50,996 bases of DNA, from contig NZ_OENA01000008.1 of NCBI RefSeq assembly GCF_900239185.1, forward strand, positions 1 through 50,996, given 5' to 3'. The notes below the pieces were generated by a model, which searched no databases, had not been told where the DNA came from, and worked only from the letters and a program-made list of their open reading frames with translations. This DNA comes from Tenacibaculum finnmarkense (GTDB lineage Bacteria > Bacteroidota > Bacteroidia > Flavobacteriales > Flavobacteriaceae). The position numbers and the translations under genes were made by a program. Below, in pieces: positions 42,660 through 50,996 of this stretch (position 1 is the stretch's first letter; each line of letters begins with the position of its first letter).

Positions 42660-45329
42660 TTGAACAAACTTATAATAGCGCTTTTTATACTAGTAGCTGG
42701 AATATCAAATACAGTAGCGCAAGGAAATAGTATTAGTGGTCGTGTGTTAAATAATAATAACGAACCTTTGGTTGGTGTTAATATCTTAATAAAAGAAAAA
42801 AATATAGGAGCAGAAACAGCTTTTGATGGAAATTTTGAAATTAAAACATCAAAAGGAAAATTTACCTTAATCGTATCATATATCGGTTTTAAAACCAGAG
42901 AAATTTTAGTAAATGCGCCTGCAAACCTTTCTAATATCATTTTATATGAAGGAAATGAATTGCTTCAAGAGGTTCTTTTAACGAGCCGAAACAACAAGTT
43001 TTCTCGTAAAAAAACAGCTTATGTATCTAAATTGCCTTTAAAAGATATAGAAAATTCTCAAGTATATACTACGGTTACTTCAGAAATACTAGAATCTCAA
43101 GTTGTAACTAATTTAGATGAAGCAATGGCGAATGCTACAGGGGTTTACAAGCTTTGGGAAGCTACAGGAAGAGGTCCTGGAAATGGAACTTCTTTTTTTT
43201 CTACTAGAGGATTTTCTATACAACCAAGACTTATTGATGGCGTTGCTGGTGTTACTTTTAGCGCCATAGATCCTTCTTATATTGAACGTATCGAGGTTAT
43301 AAAAGGACCCGCTGCTACCCTGTTTGGTAGTACTGAAACTTCTTTAGGTGGTTTAATTAATATCGTAACTAAAAAACCTTACCAAGGTACTGGTGGAAGT
43401 ATTTCGTACACCGCAGGTTCTTTTGGGCTTCATAGAGCATCGGTTGATTATAATACAAGTTTAGACGCTTCTAAAAAAGCGTTCTTTAGAGTTAATGCTT
43501 CTTTTTTAACACAAGGTAGTTTTCAGGATGCTGGTTTTAAAGACACTTATTTTATAGCGCCTTCGCTTTCTTTAAGAGTAAATAACCGATTAAATATATC
43601 GGCAGGATTAGAGTTTTCTAAAACAAAACAAACCAATCCTTCAATGCTATTTTTACGTAGAGGACTGCCTTTAATATCTAAAAATATTAAAGAAATGGGA
43701 GTCGATCCTAAAAAATCCTTTACCAATAACGACATTAATTTAACCAATCCTACATTTAATACAAGGGCTATTGCTGATTATAAACTATCGGATACTTGGA
43801 CTTCTCAAACAGTATTTTCTAGTAGTTATGCCCAAACTAAAGGCTATTATCAATATCAGTTTGATGGTGGTATTGCAGCACTTTTACAAATAAACCAAGT
43901 ATATAATCAATTAGAAAATGCAAAAAATAATGGATTAATAACAGCGCCTCAACTTGCTTTTATTAACGCCAACATAAACCCGTTTACTACTCAAATAACA
44001 ACCGAAGCAGCAAAAATGTTAGCTACTGATTCTTTTGTTAGAACTTACAGTAAAAGAGACGCCAACGAAACAAGGTTTAATTTACAGCAAAATTTTACAG
44101 GAAATTTCAATATTGGTCAATTGCGTAACAGGCTTGTTTTTGGTGTTGATTATGTTTCTAATACTCGAAATAATCGAAATAAAAATGGAAATCCAAATTT
44201 GACCAAGCAAAGCCAATTTCCGCAATTAATTGGTACTTTAAACGCCCTAGGTTTAAGTGCCGTTTCTGATGGAATAACCGCTAGCTTTTTCAGATTTCCA
44301 TATATTGATGCCTTTTTAAATGGTAATGGAACAATCGCTAACAATTCATTTACACCTAATGCGAATTACAGCCCTAATAAAGCGCAATTAGATGCTGATT
44401 TTAAAAAAATACCCGCTTTTAAAAATCAAACAAAACAACAAACACTAGCAGCCTATGTTTCTGATGTAATAAATATTACACCCGAACTAATTGTTAATGT
44501 TGGTTTGCGTTTAGATCATTTTATTCAAGACGGGCAGTTATCTAGAAAAGAAGACGACTATACCAAAACTACCTTATCACCAAATTTTGGGGTGTCGTAT
44601 CAGGCGTTAAAAAATAAATTATCGGTATTTACCAACTATCAAACTGGTTTTGTAAACGTAAATCCTGTTGTAAATGCTTCGGGAACTGTTGATGTTTTTC
44701 AACCACAAAAAGCCAAGCAATTTGAAGGAGGAATAAAAACTAATTTCTTTAACAATAAATTAAATATAGGTGCTAGTTATTACAACATAACCGTTAAAGA
44801 TTTTACAACCTCCGACCCAAAAATACCTTTATTTCCTAAAACAATTGATATTGCAGAGGTAGTTAGTAAAGGATTCGAATTCGAATTAAATGCAAACCCT
44901 ATTAATGGCTTAAACTTAAGAGGTTCTTACTCTTTTAACGACATGAAATACACCAATGTCTATAGCCAAAAAGCAAAAAGAGACGTTATCGAATTTAAAA
45001 ACAGAAGACCCGAAGCTGCAGGACCAAAAGGTTTGTATAATTTTTGGGCAGATTATGCTTTTCAAGAAGATAGCGTTGCTAAAAACTTTGGTCTAGGATT
45101 TGGTTTTAATGGAGCCTCTGAAAACCTAACAGTAAACAATAAAACATCAGGAACTTTTACCCTACCTAGCTATACTATTTTAAATGCTTCGGCTTATTAT
45201 AATCTTAAAAAAATTCGAGTAGGTTTTAAAGTAAACAACCTAACAAATAAAACATATTATACCGGTTGGACCACAATTAACGCACAACCTTCAAGAGCCT
45301 TTTTAGGAACAGTTTCTTATAAATTCTAA
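42660..45329 (+). CDS. TonB-dependent siderophore-type receptor
   Basis: An 889-residue outer-membrane receptor. Signal peptide (1-21, ending SNTVAQ), CarboxypepD_reg-like domain (about 24-100; ISGRVLNNNNEPLVGVNI), plug domain (about 125-240; RGFSIQPRLIDGV, IERIEVIKGPAATLFGS) and a 22-strand barrel finishing with the aromatic end GTVSYKF. GSTETSLGGLINIVTKKP resembles siderophore receptors of the FhuA/FecA kind. There is no SusD partner gene. The start is TTG at 42660: an in-frame stop lies four codons upstream and no ATG precedes the signal peptide. It heads the iron operon (through flavodoxin). Cargo is unknown. Confidence 0.92.
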   Translation: MNKLIIALFILVAGISNTVAQGNSISGRVLNNNNEPLVGVNILIKEKNIGAETAFDGNFEIKTSKGKFTLIVSYIGFKTREILVNAPANLSNIILYEGNELLQEVLLTSRNNKFSRKKTAYVSKLPLKDIENSQVYTTVTSEILESQVVTNLDEAMANATGVYKLWEATGRGPGNGTSFFSTRGFSIQPRLIDGVAGVTFSAIDPSYIERIEVIKGPAATLFGSTETSLGGLINIVTKKPYQGTGGSISYTAGSFGLHRASVDYNTSLDASKKAFFRVNASFLTQGSFQDAGFKDTYFIAPSLSLRVNNRLNISAGLEFSKTKQTNPSMLFLRRGLPLISKNIKEMGVDPKKSFTNNDINLTNPTFNTRAIADYKLSDTWTSQTVFSSSYAQTKGYYQYQFDGGIAALLQINQVYNQLENAKNNGLITAPQLAFINANINPFTTQITTEAAKMLATDSFVRTYSKRDANETRFNLQQNFTGNFNIGQLRNRLVFGVDYVSNTRNNRNKNGNPNLTKQSQFPQLIGTLNALGLSAVSDGITASFFRFPYIDAFLNGNGTIANNSFTPNANYSPNKAQLDADFKKIPAFKNQTKQQTLAAYVSDVINITPELIVNVGLRLDHFIQDGQLSRKEDDYTKTTLSPNFGVSYQALKNKLSVFTNYQTGFVNVNPVVNASGTVDVFQPQKAKQFEGGIKTNFFNNKLNIGASYYNITVKDFTTSDPKIPLFPKTIDIAEVVSKGFEFELNANPINGLNLRGSYSFNDMKYTNVYSQKAKRDVIEFKNRRPEAAGPKGLYNFWADYAFQEDSVAKNFGLGFGFNGASENLTVNNKTSGTFTLPSYTILNASAYYNLKKIRVGFKVNNLTNKTYYTGWTTINAQPSRAFLGTVSYKF

Positions 45330-45392
45330 AACAAAGTCCCCCGACTTTACCTTTTATTGTGTTGAATTATTTTGAATTATTTTATCTTTAAA

Positions 45393-45434
45393 TGCAGCGC
45401 AGCCCATAGTTCTCATGCTTTGGGCTGTGTAATT
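45393..45434 (+). terminator. Hairpin between receptor and small membrane genes
   Basis: CAGCCCA (45400-45406) pairs with TGGGCTG (45421-45427) over a 14-nt loop, with no T-run after it. More likely an mRNA-stability or processing hairpin that separates receptor message from downstream genes than a full terminator. Confidence 0.5.
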
Positions 45435-45454
45435 TTAAAATTAAAAAAACAAGT

Positions 45455-45784
45455 ATGAATACCATTGCTATACTTTTAAACATTATCGGTTTTATTTTCT
45501 TACTAAACACCTCTAAAAAGGCCGTTTTAAATAGTAGTTTTTTAGAAATTTGGATGCAACAAAATAGTTTTATCTCTAAAATAATTGGAAGCATTTTACT
45601 ACTAGTTTCTTTTTACATATCAATAAAAACAAACGGAATTACCGCAGGTATTTTATTTAATTTACTAGCGATAACGCTAGTAGGAAGTTTGCTTATTTTA
45701 ATAAATCCTTTTAAAAAAATATTTTATACAAGTGTGTTCATTATTTTAATAATCACAGCTACTTTAAAATTTATAACACAATAA
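45455..45784 (+). CDS. Small membrane protein in the iron operon (DUF3325-like?)
   Basis: A 109-residue integral membrane protein with four hydrophobic segments (about 4-20, 42-60, 64-82, 88-105) and a short charged loop between the first two. Its place after a TonB receptor and before a PepSY-TM gene is like that of DUF3325 proteins in proteobacterial iron-uptake clusters. The family link is from context and helix pattern, not a sequence match I can prove. The next gene follows after 2 bp. Role in iron uptake or reduction inferred. Confidence 0.68.
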   Translation: MNTIAILLNIIGFIFLLNTSKKAVLNSSFLEIWMQQNSFISKIIGSILLLVSFYISIKTNGITAGILFNLLAITLVGSLLILINPFKKIFYTSVFIILIITATLKFITQ

Positions 45785-45786
45785 TT

Positions 45787-46089
45787 ATGCCTGCAAACAC
45801 AAAGTATTTAACAACATCTGCCTGGCAAAAAGCTATTAAAATTATTTCAGGAATACTAGGAGGCTATATAATAAGTGCCTTACTACATTTGGCTTTAACA
45901 CTGTTTTTACCGTATCAAAAAGAACTATTAATTACCTCGATATATACCTTATTTATTATATGGGTAACCCTAATTATTGTTCCTTTTTTATTTAAAAACG
46001 CCTGGAAAGTGTTTTTACTTTATAGCTTAGTAATACTCGTATTATTTAGCATTGTTTACTACGGAAAAATACACTACCCGATTATTTAA
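45787..46089 (+). CDS. Small membrane protein in the iron operon (DUF3649-like?)
   Basis: A 100-residue protein with three transmembrane helices (about 17-39, 46-66, 72-92). The cytoplasmic N-terminus starts MPANTKYLTTSAWQKAIKII. In proteobacteria, DUF3649 proteins of this size and shape accompany TonB receptors and PepSY-TM proteins, which suggests but does not prove the same family. It begins 2 bp after the previous gene and ends 11 bp before the PepSY gene. Confidence 0.65.
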   Translation: MPANTKYLTTSAWQKAIKIISGILGGYIISALLHLALTLFLPYQKELLITSIYTLFIIWVTLIIVPFLFKNAWKVFLLYSLVILVLFSIVYYGKIHYPII

Positions 46090-46100
46090 AAAACCACACT

Positions 46101-48161
46101 ATGAGTAAACGAAATTACAATGTTTTTTTTAATACCCATACCGTAAGTGGTATTGTTATTAGTGTTGCCTTGTATGTTATTTTTTTTGCAGGCGCTTTTT
46201 CTTTTTTTAAAGAAGAAATAATTAACTGGGAAAAAGGAACTTTTGTAAAGCAAACACCTAAAGAAAACGTTAATTACGATGGCATTTTAAACGCCTTAAA
46301 AAACGACTATCAATTAGAAGGTAGAGACATTCTTTTTAGGCTTCAAAAAAAAGGCGAAGAAGCATTTATATCTCTTAGCCCATCTAAAGATTCACTCGCT
46401 TCTAAAAAAGCTAAAAAAGCTGCTTATTTTTCATTAAACACCAATACCTACGAGCGAAAATCGTACACTGAATTTTATTCGTTAGGCGAATTTATTTACC
46501 GACTTCATTTTTTTTCGCAATTACCCTATATCGGCATTTATTTAGCAGGGCTTGTTTCGGTATTTTTTCTATTTGCCATTGTTACAGGAATAATTGTTCA
46601 TTGGAAAAAAATAGTGTCAAATTTTTATACTTTTAACCCGAAATTAATTTTAAAACGAGTTTGGGCTGATGCACATACCGCTTTAGGCGTTATTGGTTTG
46701 CCTTTTCAATTGATATACGCATTAACAGGCGCTTACTTCGGATTAAGTATTTTAGTCCTACTACCTGCTAATTTTTTATACAATAATAATCAAGATAAAC
46801 TACTAGAAGATTTAAGACCACAGTTAAAAACCTATCCTTGGATTGCTAAAACTACCCAACAAATACCAAGTGCAAATGATTTTGTGGTAAAAAATGCCCA
46901 AAGATGGAAAAACACTAAAATAAAACGATTTACCATTAAAAATTATGGCGGTACAAATATGAAGTATCAATTGATGGTCAATCAATCAGAAAAAATACAT
47001 TTTTTAGCACAAGGGCGAATTACCATAGATGCTTTTACCAATAAAATAGAAGACATAAAAGCACCCGGAAAAGAAGTCTATCTTGAAAACATTCAGGCAT
47101 CTATCGGAAAACTACACTTTGGGCATTACGGTGGTATTGGCTTAAAAATCATTTATTTTATCCTGGCTTTAATTACTTGTTTTGTTATTATTACAGGCGT
47201 ACTTATTTGGCTCGAAGCAAGAAATAAAAAAAGCATTCCTTTATCAAAAAGACTATACACCAACAAAGTAGGGCATATATATATGGCCATCTGTTTGTCG
47301 CTTTTTCCTGTAATAGCCCTATCCTTTATTTTTGTAAAATTACTTCCACAAGCGTATAATAATGACAGGAAATCGCTGATTTATTACTTCTTTTTTATCA
47401 GTTGGCTTATTGCAATTATTATTTTACGATATGTTCGAAATAATTATAAAACAAACAAATACACCCTATGGACAGCTGGTATTTTAGGATTACTAATCCC
47501 TATAATAAACGGATTTGTAACCAACAATTGGATTTGGAAAACCTACAAAGCCCAACAATACGATATACTAACTATTGATTTACTTTGGATATTTTTAGCA
47601 ATAACCGCTATTATTTTTGCCGTAAAATTAAAGCCAGCTGTTCAAGAAAAAAGTTCATTGGCTAAAAACCCCATTAATTACAACGAAATTAAAGCCTTAA
47701 AAAAGCAAAATATTATAAAAGAGCAAGCTCTTGTAGCCCATCAAAACAACAATCAACTACCTATGAAAACAAAAATTTTTAGCCTTTGGATGCTTATTAT
47801 CTTCGGATATATTTTTCATCATATTTACGGATTAGCAACCGTATTTTTTAATCAAACCGTGTTTATTGAAGGTTCAGATGGTAGCACGCCATTTTGGGCG
47901 CATCAATGGCGTGTTTTAATGGAAGGAACAGCATTCTTATTCGCTTTATTAACCATTCAATTATCAAAAAAATGGTTTAAAATAACCTCGTTAATTTGGG
48001 GGGTAATTGTTGCAGTTTTTAACTGTTATCATGTTATTGAAGAAGCAATAGGACACCCTGATGAACTTTCAAAAATATGGATATTATTACTTACCGCTAT
48101 CGCCAGTATTCTTTTAGTTATTAACCTAAATCAATGGAGAAAACAAGCTGTTAATATCTAA
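46101..48161 (+). CDS. PepSY-associated TM protein, probable ferric reductase component
   Basis: A 686-residue inner-membrane protein. The N-terminal two thirds have the PepSY_TM plan: helix 1 (about 12-33), periplasmic PepSY-like loop (about 40-140), helix (about 150-172), a further helix, a second loop ending LHFGHYGGIGLKIIYFIL, then more helices. Conserved His residues (NTHTVSGIV, YRLHFFSQL, ADAHTALGVIG, KLHFGHYGG) are those thought to bind heme in reductases of this family. The last 300 residues add further helices (FHHIYGLATVFF region), longer than usual. In the operon it would reduce ferric siderophore released by the receptor, an inference. Confidence 0.85.
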   Translation: MSKRNYNVFFNTHTVSGIVISVALYVIFFAGAFSFFKEEIINWEKGTFVKQTPKENVNYDGILNALKNDYQLEGRDILFRLQKKGEEAFISLSPSKDSLASKKAKKAAYFSLNTNTYERKSYTEFYSLGEFIYRLHFFSQLPYIGIYLAGLVSVFFLFAIVTGIIVHWKKIVSNFYTFNPKLILKRVWADAHTALGVIGLPFQLIYALTGAYFGLSILVLLPANFLYNNNQDKLLEDLRPQLKTYPWIAKTTQQIPSANDFVVKNAQRWKNTKIKRFTIKNYGGTNMKYQLMVNQSEKIHFLAQGRITIDAFTNKIEDIKAPGKEVYLENIQASIGKLHFGHYGGIGLKIIYFILALITCFVIITGVLIWLEARNKKSIPLSKRLYTNKVGHIYMAICLSLFPVIALSFIFVKLLPQAYNNDRKSLIYYFFFISWLIAIIILRYVRNNYKTNKYTLWTAGILGLLIPIINGFVTNNWIWKTYKAQQYDILTIDLLWIFLAITAIIFAVKLKPAVQEKSSLAKNPINYNEIKALKKQNIIKEQALVAHQNNNQLPMKTKIFSLWMLIIFGYIFHHIYGLATVFFNQTVFIEGSDGSTPFWAHQWRVLMEGTAFLFALLTIQLSKKWFKITSLIWGVIVAVFNCYHVIEEAIGHPDELSKIWILLLTAIASILLVINLNQWRKQAVNI

Positions 48162-48235
48162 AAAAGCAGAATATTTTTGACCAAAGAAAAAAATAATCAG
48201 AAAAAAAACACATTAGTAACCTTAAAAAACAAGCA

Positions 48236-48751
48236 ATGAAAAAAATAGGTTTAATTTACGGTTCAGACACAGGAATGACCGAAGAAGTTACCCATACAAT
48301 TGTTGATCAATGGACACTTTCAGAACTAGAAGTTATAGAAGTTAGCAATGTAAGCCCTGCCGATTTTGAGCGGTTTGATTTTATCATTTTAGGACTTTCT
48401 ACCTGGTATGATGGCGATTTACAAAGTGATTGGGAAGATTATTTTGACGAGTTTAAAACCATTAATTTCACCCATAAAACCATTGCTCTTTTTGGTTTAG
48501 GCGATCAATACGGTTATGGTGAATATTTTATAGATGGCGTAGGAATGCTTGCCGAAGTGGTTTTAAAAAATGGTGGAAAAATAATTGGAAAATGGCCCAC
48601 TAAAGACTACGATTTTACAGAATCGAAAGCCTTAATAGCCCCTGGAAACTTATTTTATGGACTAGCCCTTGACCAAGACAATGAGGCTCATTTAACACCT
48701 AATCGTATTGATAAATGGATCGATCAGCTTCAAAAAGAGCTTTTAGGTTAA
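48236..48751 (+). CDS. fldA: Flavodoxin
   Basis: A 171-residue long-chain flavodoxin, an FMN electron carrier that replaces ferredoxin in iron limitation. FMN phosphate loop YGSDTGMTEE (8-17), the isoalloxazine loop LSTWYDGDLQSDW and GLGDQYGYGEYF, with the 20-residue insertion of long-chain members, are present. Start ATG 48236, 74 bp after the PepSY gene. Its place at the end of an iron-uptake operon fits iron-starvation induction by Fur. It could feed electrons to the upstream reductase, which is inference. Confidence 0.93.
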   Translation: MKKIGLIYGSDTGMTEEVTHTIVDQWTLSELEVIEVSNVSPADFERFDFIILGLSTWYDGDLQSDWEDYFDEFKTINFTHKTIALFGLGDQYGYGEYFIDGVGMLAEVVLKNGGKIIGKWPTKDYDFTESKALIAPGNLFYGLALDQDNEAHLTPNRIDKWIDQLQKELLG

Positions 48752-48759
48752 CGATTAAT

Positions 48760-49572
48760 CTAGGCTGTTTTTTTGTTGTTTAAAAATATCAAATGATACA
48801 TTAATCCAATAAAAACACTTCCCCCAATTATGTTTCCTAAAATAACAGGAATCAGGTTTTTTATCATCCCTGAAATACTTAAAAACGACGTAGTAATTTG
48901 AACATCGCTAAAAGTTTTAATCAGCAAACCTAGCGGAATAATAAATAAATTAGCTATGCTGTGTTCAAAACCTGCGGCTACAAATAAGGTTATCGGAAAG
49001 ACTATTGCCAATATTTTATCGGTAATTGTTTTTCCGCCCATTGCCATCCAAACTCCTAAACAAACTAAAATATTACATAATATCCCTCTAAAAAATGCAG
49101 TCATAAAAGGCAAATTACATTTTGCATCTGCCATTTTTAAATAGGTTTCGGCTATTGCTCCGTTATTCATATCAAGGTGTCCTGAAAAATAAACCATAAC
49201 CGCTAAACTTATAGCACCAATCATATTGCTAAAAAAAATAATGCCCCAATTACGCATCATTTGTTTGGTAGAAACCTTTTTTTCTGCCCAAGCAATTGCA
49301 ATTAAATTATTTCCTGTAAATAATTCAGCACCTGCAATTATCACCAAAATTAATCCTAAAGAAAATACAAAGCCTCCCAAAATTTGCTTGGTAGCAAAGC
49401 TATAGGTTTGGTCAGATTTTACAATAGTGTAAAATAAAGCCCCTAAACCAATAAAAGAACCTGCTAATATTCCTAATAACAAACTGGTTAAAAATGATTT
49501 TTCAACTTTTTTAACGCTTGAGTTTAATGTTTGATTTACAATTTCTTCGGGACTAAATACTTTTGTTGACAT
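48760..49572 (-). CDS. Formate/nitrite transporter family protein
   Basis: A 270-residue channel-like transporter of the FNT family with six main helices. The family-typical segments are SLLLGILAGSFIGLGALFY in helix 1, GAELFTGNNLI, and FFRGILCNILVCLGVWMAMG in the re-entrant half. Substrates in the family include formate, nitrite and hydrosulfide; nothing local discriminates. It is the third gene of a minus-strand set starting with the sterol-desaturase gene, 14 bp after ferredoxin. Confidence 0.9.
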   Translation of the reverse strand: MSTKVFSPEEIVNQTLNSSVKKVEKSFLTSLLLGILAGSFIGLGALFYTIVKSDQTYSFATKQILGGFVFSLGLILVIIAGAELFTGNNLIAIAWAEKKVSTKQMMRNWGIIFFSNMIGAISLAVMVYFSGHLDMNNGAIAETYLKMADAKCNLPFMTAFFRGILCNILVCLGVWMAMGGKTITDKILAIVFPITLFVAAGFEHSIANLFIIPLGLLIKTFSDVQITTSFLSISGMIKNLIPVILGNIIGGSVFIGLMYHLIFLNNKKTA

Positions 49573-49586
49573 CTAAAATTTATTTT

Positions 49587-49925
49587 TTAACTCTCAGGAG
49601 CTAATTCAATTTCTAAACCATCCATTTCAGGCTTTATTTGTAACTGACAGCCTAAACGGCTATTATCTTCTACATAAAAAGCTTCGGCTAACATGGCATC
49701 TTCATCATCGCCCATTTCAGGCAGTTCATGTGCTGATTTTACATAGCACTGGCAAGAAGCACACATTGCCATTCCGCCACAAATTCCAATAGTCCCTTCA
49801 GGAGCTAGCTCGTACGAACGAACAACTTCCATTAAATTCATTGCCATATCGGTTGGTGCAACAACTTCGTGTAATACGCCTTCTCGATCGGTTATTTTTA
49901 GTGTAATATCTTGTAGTACTTCCAT
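49587..49925 (-). CDS. 2Fe-2S ferredoxin, adrenodoxin type
   Basis: A 112-residue electron carrier with ligands C49, C55, C58 and C93 (GICGGMAMCASCQCYV, SRLGCQLQI); C60 is an extra Cys. The MGDDEDAML acidic helix is the interaction site for partner oxidoreductases in vertebrate-type ferredoxins. Its start is 2 bp from the stop of the hydroxylase gene, pointing to ferredoxin delivering electrons to that di-iron enzyme, an inference. Confidence 0.92.
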   Translation of the reverse strand: MEVLQDITLKITDREGVLHEVVAPTDMAMNLMEVVRSYELAPEGTIGICGGMAMCASCQCYVKSAHELPEMGDDEDAMLAEAFYVEDNSRLGCQLQIKPEMDGLEIELAPES

Positions 49926-49927
49926 TT

Positions 49928-50824
49928 TTACAAATTCATTTTTTTACGTAACGTTTTCGCTCGATGATCTTCGCCATCGTGTGACCAACCAGGTGAATTA
50001 AATATATAATTTAATTTGTCTGAAAACTTATTGGCACGTTTAACATCTTTCCAAATAGCAACATATTCGTGTGTTGCTACTTTTATCGGATTTTTAGTTT
50101 CAATATTTACTGTTAACCCATAAACAGGTTTTTCAACAGCTTTTAATTCTTTTGAAAAAGTACCAAAAAGTCGATCCCAAATAATTAAAACACCTGCATG
50201 ATTACAATCTAAATATCGAATATTAGACGCATGATGCACTCTGTGATGTGAAGGTGTGTTAAATATAAACTCGATTGGTTTGGGTAGTTTATCAACCAAT
50301 TCTGTATGTACAAAAAATTGATATATTAAACTAATTCCCATCACGGTAAACATCATTAATGGATCAAAACCCAATAACGGTATCCACAACCAAAAAAAGA
50401 ATTTATGAATTCGCTCCCCTACACCTTGGCGCAATGCTGTTCCTAAATTCATATATATTGATGAATGATGCGGTACATGCCCTGCCCAAAATAACCGCAC
50501 TTCATGGTTTAAACGATGAAACCAATAGTACGAAATATCATCGGCAAACAGCAATAAAATCCAAGCCCACCATTGACGTTGAACAACATCTTTAAATGGG
50601 CTGATTTCATGTATATATACAAATACAATAAAAGCTAAAACCTTTGGAATAAATTCTATAATAGCCGAAAAAACCATCATTAATAGCGATATTCCAGTAT
50701 CTTTTAGCTGGTATTTTTCTTTTGCGAATTGATATTCAACAAACATGCTTATAAAAAATATAGGCAACGCAAAATACAAGAGTTTATCTTCTGATAATTG
50801 CGCTATATATTCGATAAAAATCAT
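49928..50824 (-). CDS. Sterol desaturase/fatty acid hydroxylase family di-iron enzyme
   Basis: A 298-residue integral membrane protein. Several transmembrane helices in the first 170 residues carry the His clusters of the superfamily: HRLNH (103-107), HVPHH (116-120) and, after another helix pair, SHHRVHH (about 192-197), which bind two irons and hydroxylate or desaturate a lipid. Substrate is unknown; flavobacterial candidates include carotenoids, sphingolipid-like sulfonolipids or fatty acids. It leads an operon with ferredoxin and FNT. Start ATG 50824, 13 bp after the preceding partial gene. Confidence 0.9.
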   Translation of the reverse strand: MIFIEYIAQLSEDKLLYFALPIFFISMFVEYQFAKEKYQLKDTGISLLMMVFSAIIEFIPKVLAFIVFVYIHEISPFKDVVQRQWWAWILLLFADDISYYWFHRLNHEVRLFWAGHVPHHSSIYMNLGTALRQGVGERIHKFFFWLWIPLLGFDPLMMFTVMGISLIYQFFVHTELVDKLPKPIEFIFNTPSHHRVHHASNIRYLDCNHAGVLIIWDRLFGTFSKELKAVEKPVYGLTVNIETKNPIKVATHEYVAIWKDVKRANKFSDKLNYIFNSPGWSHDGEDHRAKTLRKKMNL

Positions 50825-50837
50825 GTTTAAAAAACGT

Positions 50838-50996
50838 TTATTCTATTTTTTTAATCACCGCCTTTGGCGCTTCTTTTCGAGTTCCATCGAAACCATCAAC
50901 ACCGCCTACTGTAGTGTATTTCATTACGTATTTTTTATCAGGATAAATAATTTTAAACGCACTTTGACACATTAAAGTTGCTTCGTGAAAACCACA
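50838..50996 (-). CDS. 3' end of an unrecognised gene (partial)
   Basis: The last 52 codons of a minus-strand ORF that runs off the window, reading CGFHEATLMCQSAFKI to a TAA stop at 50838-50840. Two Cys and a His near its visible start and a glycine-rich VGGVDGFDG segment are the only notable features. It ends 13 bp before the hydroxylase start, so it is likely in the same operon. Family not recognised. Confidence 0.55.
   Translation of the reverse strand, partial: CGFHEATLMCQSAFKIIYPDKKYVMKYTTVGGVDGFDGTRKEAPKAVIKKIE

Noticed and set aside
45361..45392. Promoter for the small membrane genes (TATCTTTA)
   Set aside because: The last base of TAnnTTTG is wrong and no -33 box is present, so internal transcription start is unsupported.

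Overview
The window is about 51 kb of AT-rich (roughly 30% GC by eye) chromosome from a member of the Bacteroidota, most likely a marine Flavobacteriaceae of the Tenacibaculum/Polaribacter kind. The lineage call rests on: promoters of the TTTG-N19-22-TAnnTTTG type, few Shine-Dalgarno sequences, two large secreted peptidases with type IX secretion (Por) C-terminal domains, GEVED and LVIVD-repeat proteins, a SusC/CarboxypepD_reg-type TonB receptor, and flavobacterial gene neighbourhoods (prs-rplY-pth; rnpA-S41 peptidase; TPR-DUF4292-EnvC). The genus is an inference. No rRNA, CRISPR array, IS transposase or prophage was seen.

Layout. 1-3133: a 190 bp direct duplication carrying two terminator copies, then a TPR histidine kinase/response regulator pair. 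3172-9324: trmH-like methyltransferase divergent from mutS, then MATE exporter, enoyl-CoA hydratase family gene, two tiny membrane proteins and queD. 9395-12986 (minus strand): an LVIVD lipoprotein pair, pth, rplY and prs. 13112-14395: tRNA-Leu(CAA), a CarboxypepD_reg-like secreted protein and a TonB-C protein. 14396-18307: a small membrane ORF among nested hairpins, a glutaryl-CoA dehydrogenase-type gene, a repeat-bearing spacer, and a two-gene AAA15-type ATPase/small-protein unit with its own promoter. 18538-28393: rnpA, S41 peptidase, a large uncharacterised protein with nucleoside-phosphorylase-like C-terminus, purD, PhoR/PhoB-type two-component system, a DEDD exonuclease and an Uup-like ABC-F protein. 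28469-34582: two T9SS metallopeptidases (M4 and M43) sharing the same GEVED-FN3-GEVED-CTD tail. 34884-42452: a peptide ABC ATPase, sugar nucleotidyltransferase, TPR protein, DUF4292-like lipoprotein, EnvC-like protein, AI-2E exporter and acyl-CoA thioesterase. 42660-48751: an iron-uptake operon (TonB receptor, two small membrane proteins, PepSY-TM protein, flavodoxin) behind a promoter flanked by Fur-box-like palindromes. 48760-50996: formate/nitrite transporter, 2Fe-2S ferredoxin, sterol-desaturase-type hydroxylase and the end of an unrecognised gene.

How the genes fit together. Most of the window is housekeeping (mismatch repair, tRNA processing and recycling, purine and PRPP synthesis, division-linked murein hydrolase control). 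The accessory parts are the secreted peptidases, the iron-uptake operon and the ATPase/small-protein pair between gcdH and rnpA. That pair is the best candidate here for an undescribed system: it has the layout of a two-component anti-phage or toxin-type module, its small partner is of no family I recognise, and it lies beside spacer repeats. Several annotated starts were moved to internal ATG codons because promoter position, signal peptide or gene overlap demanded it.
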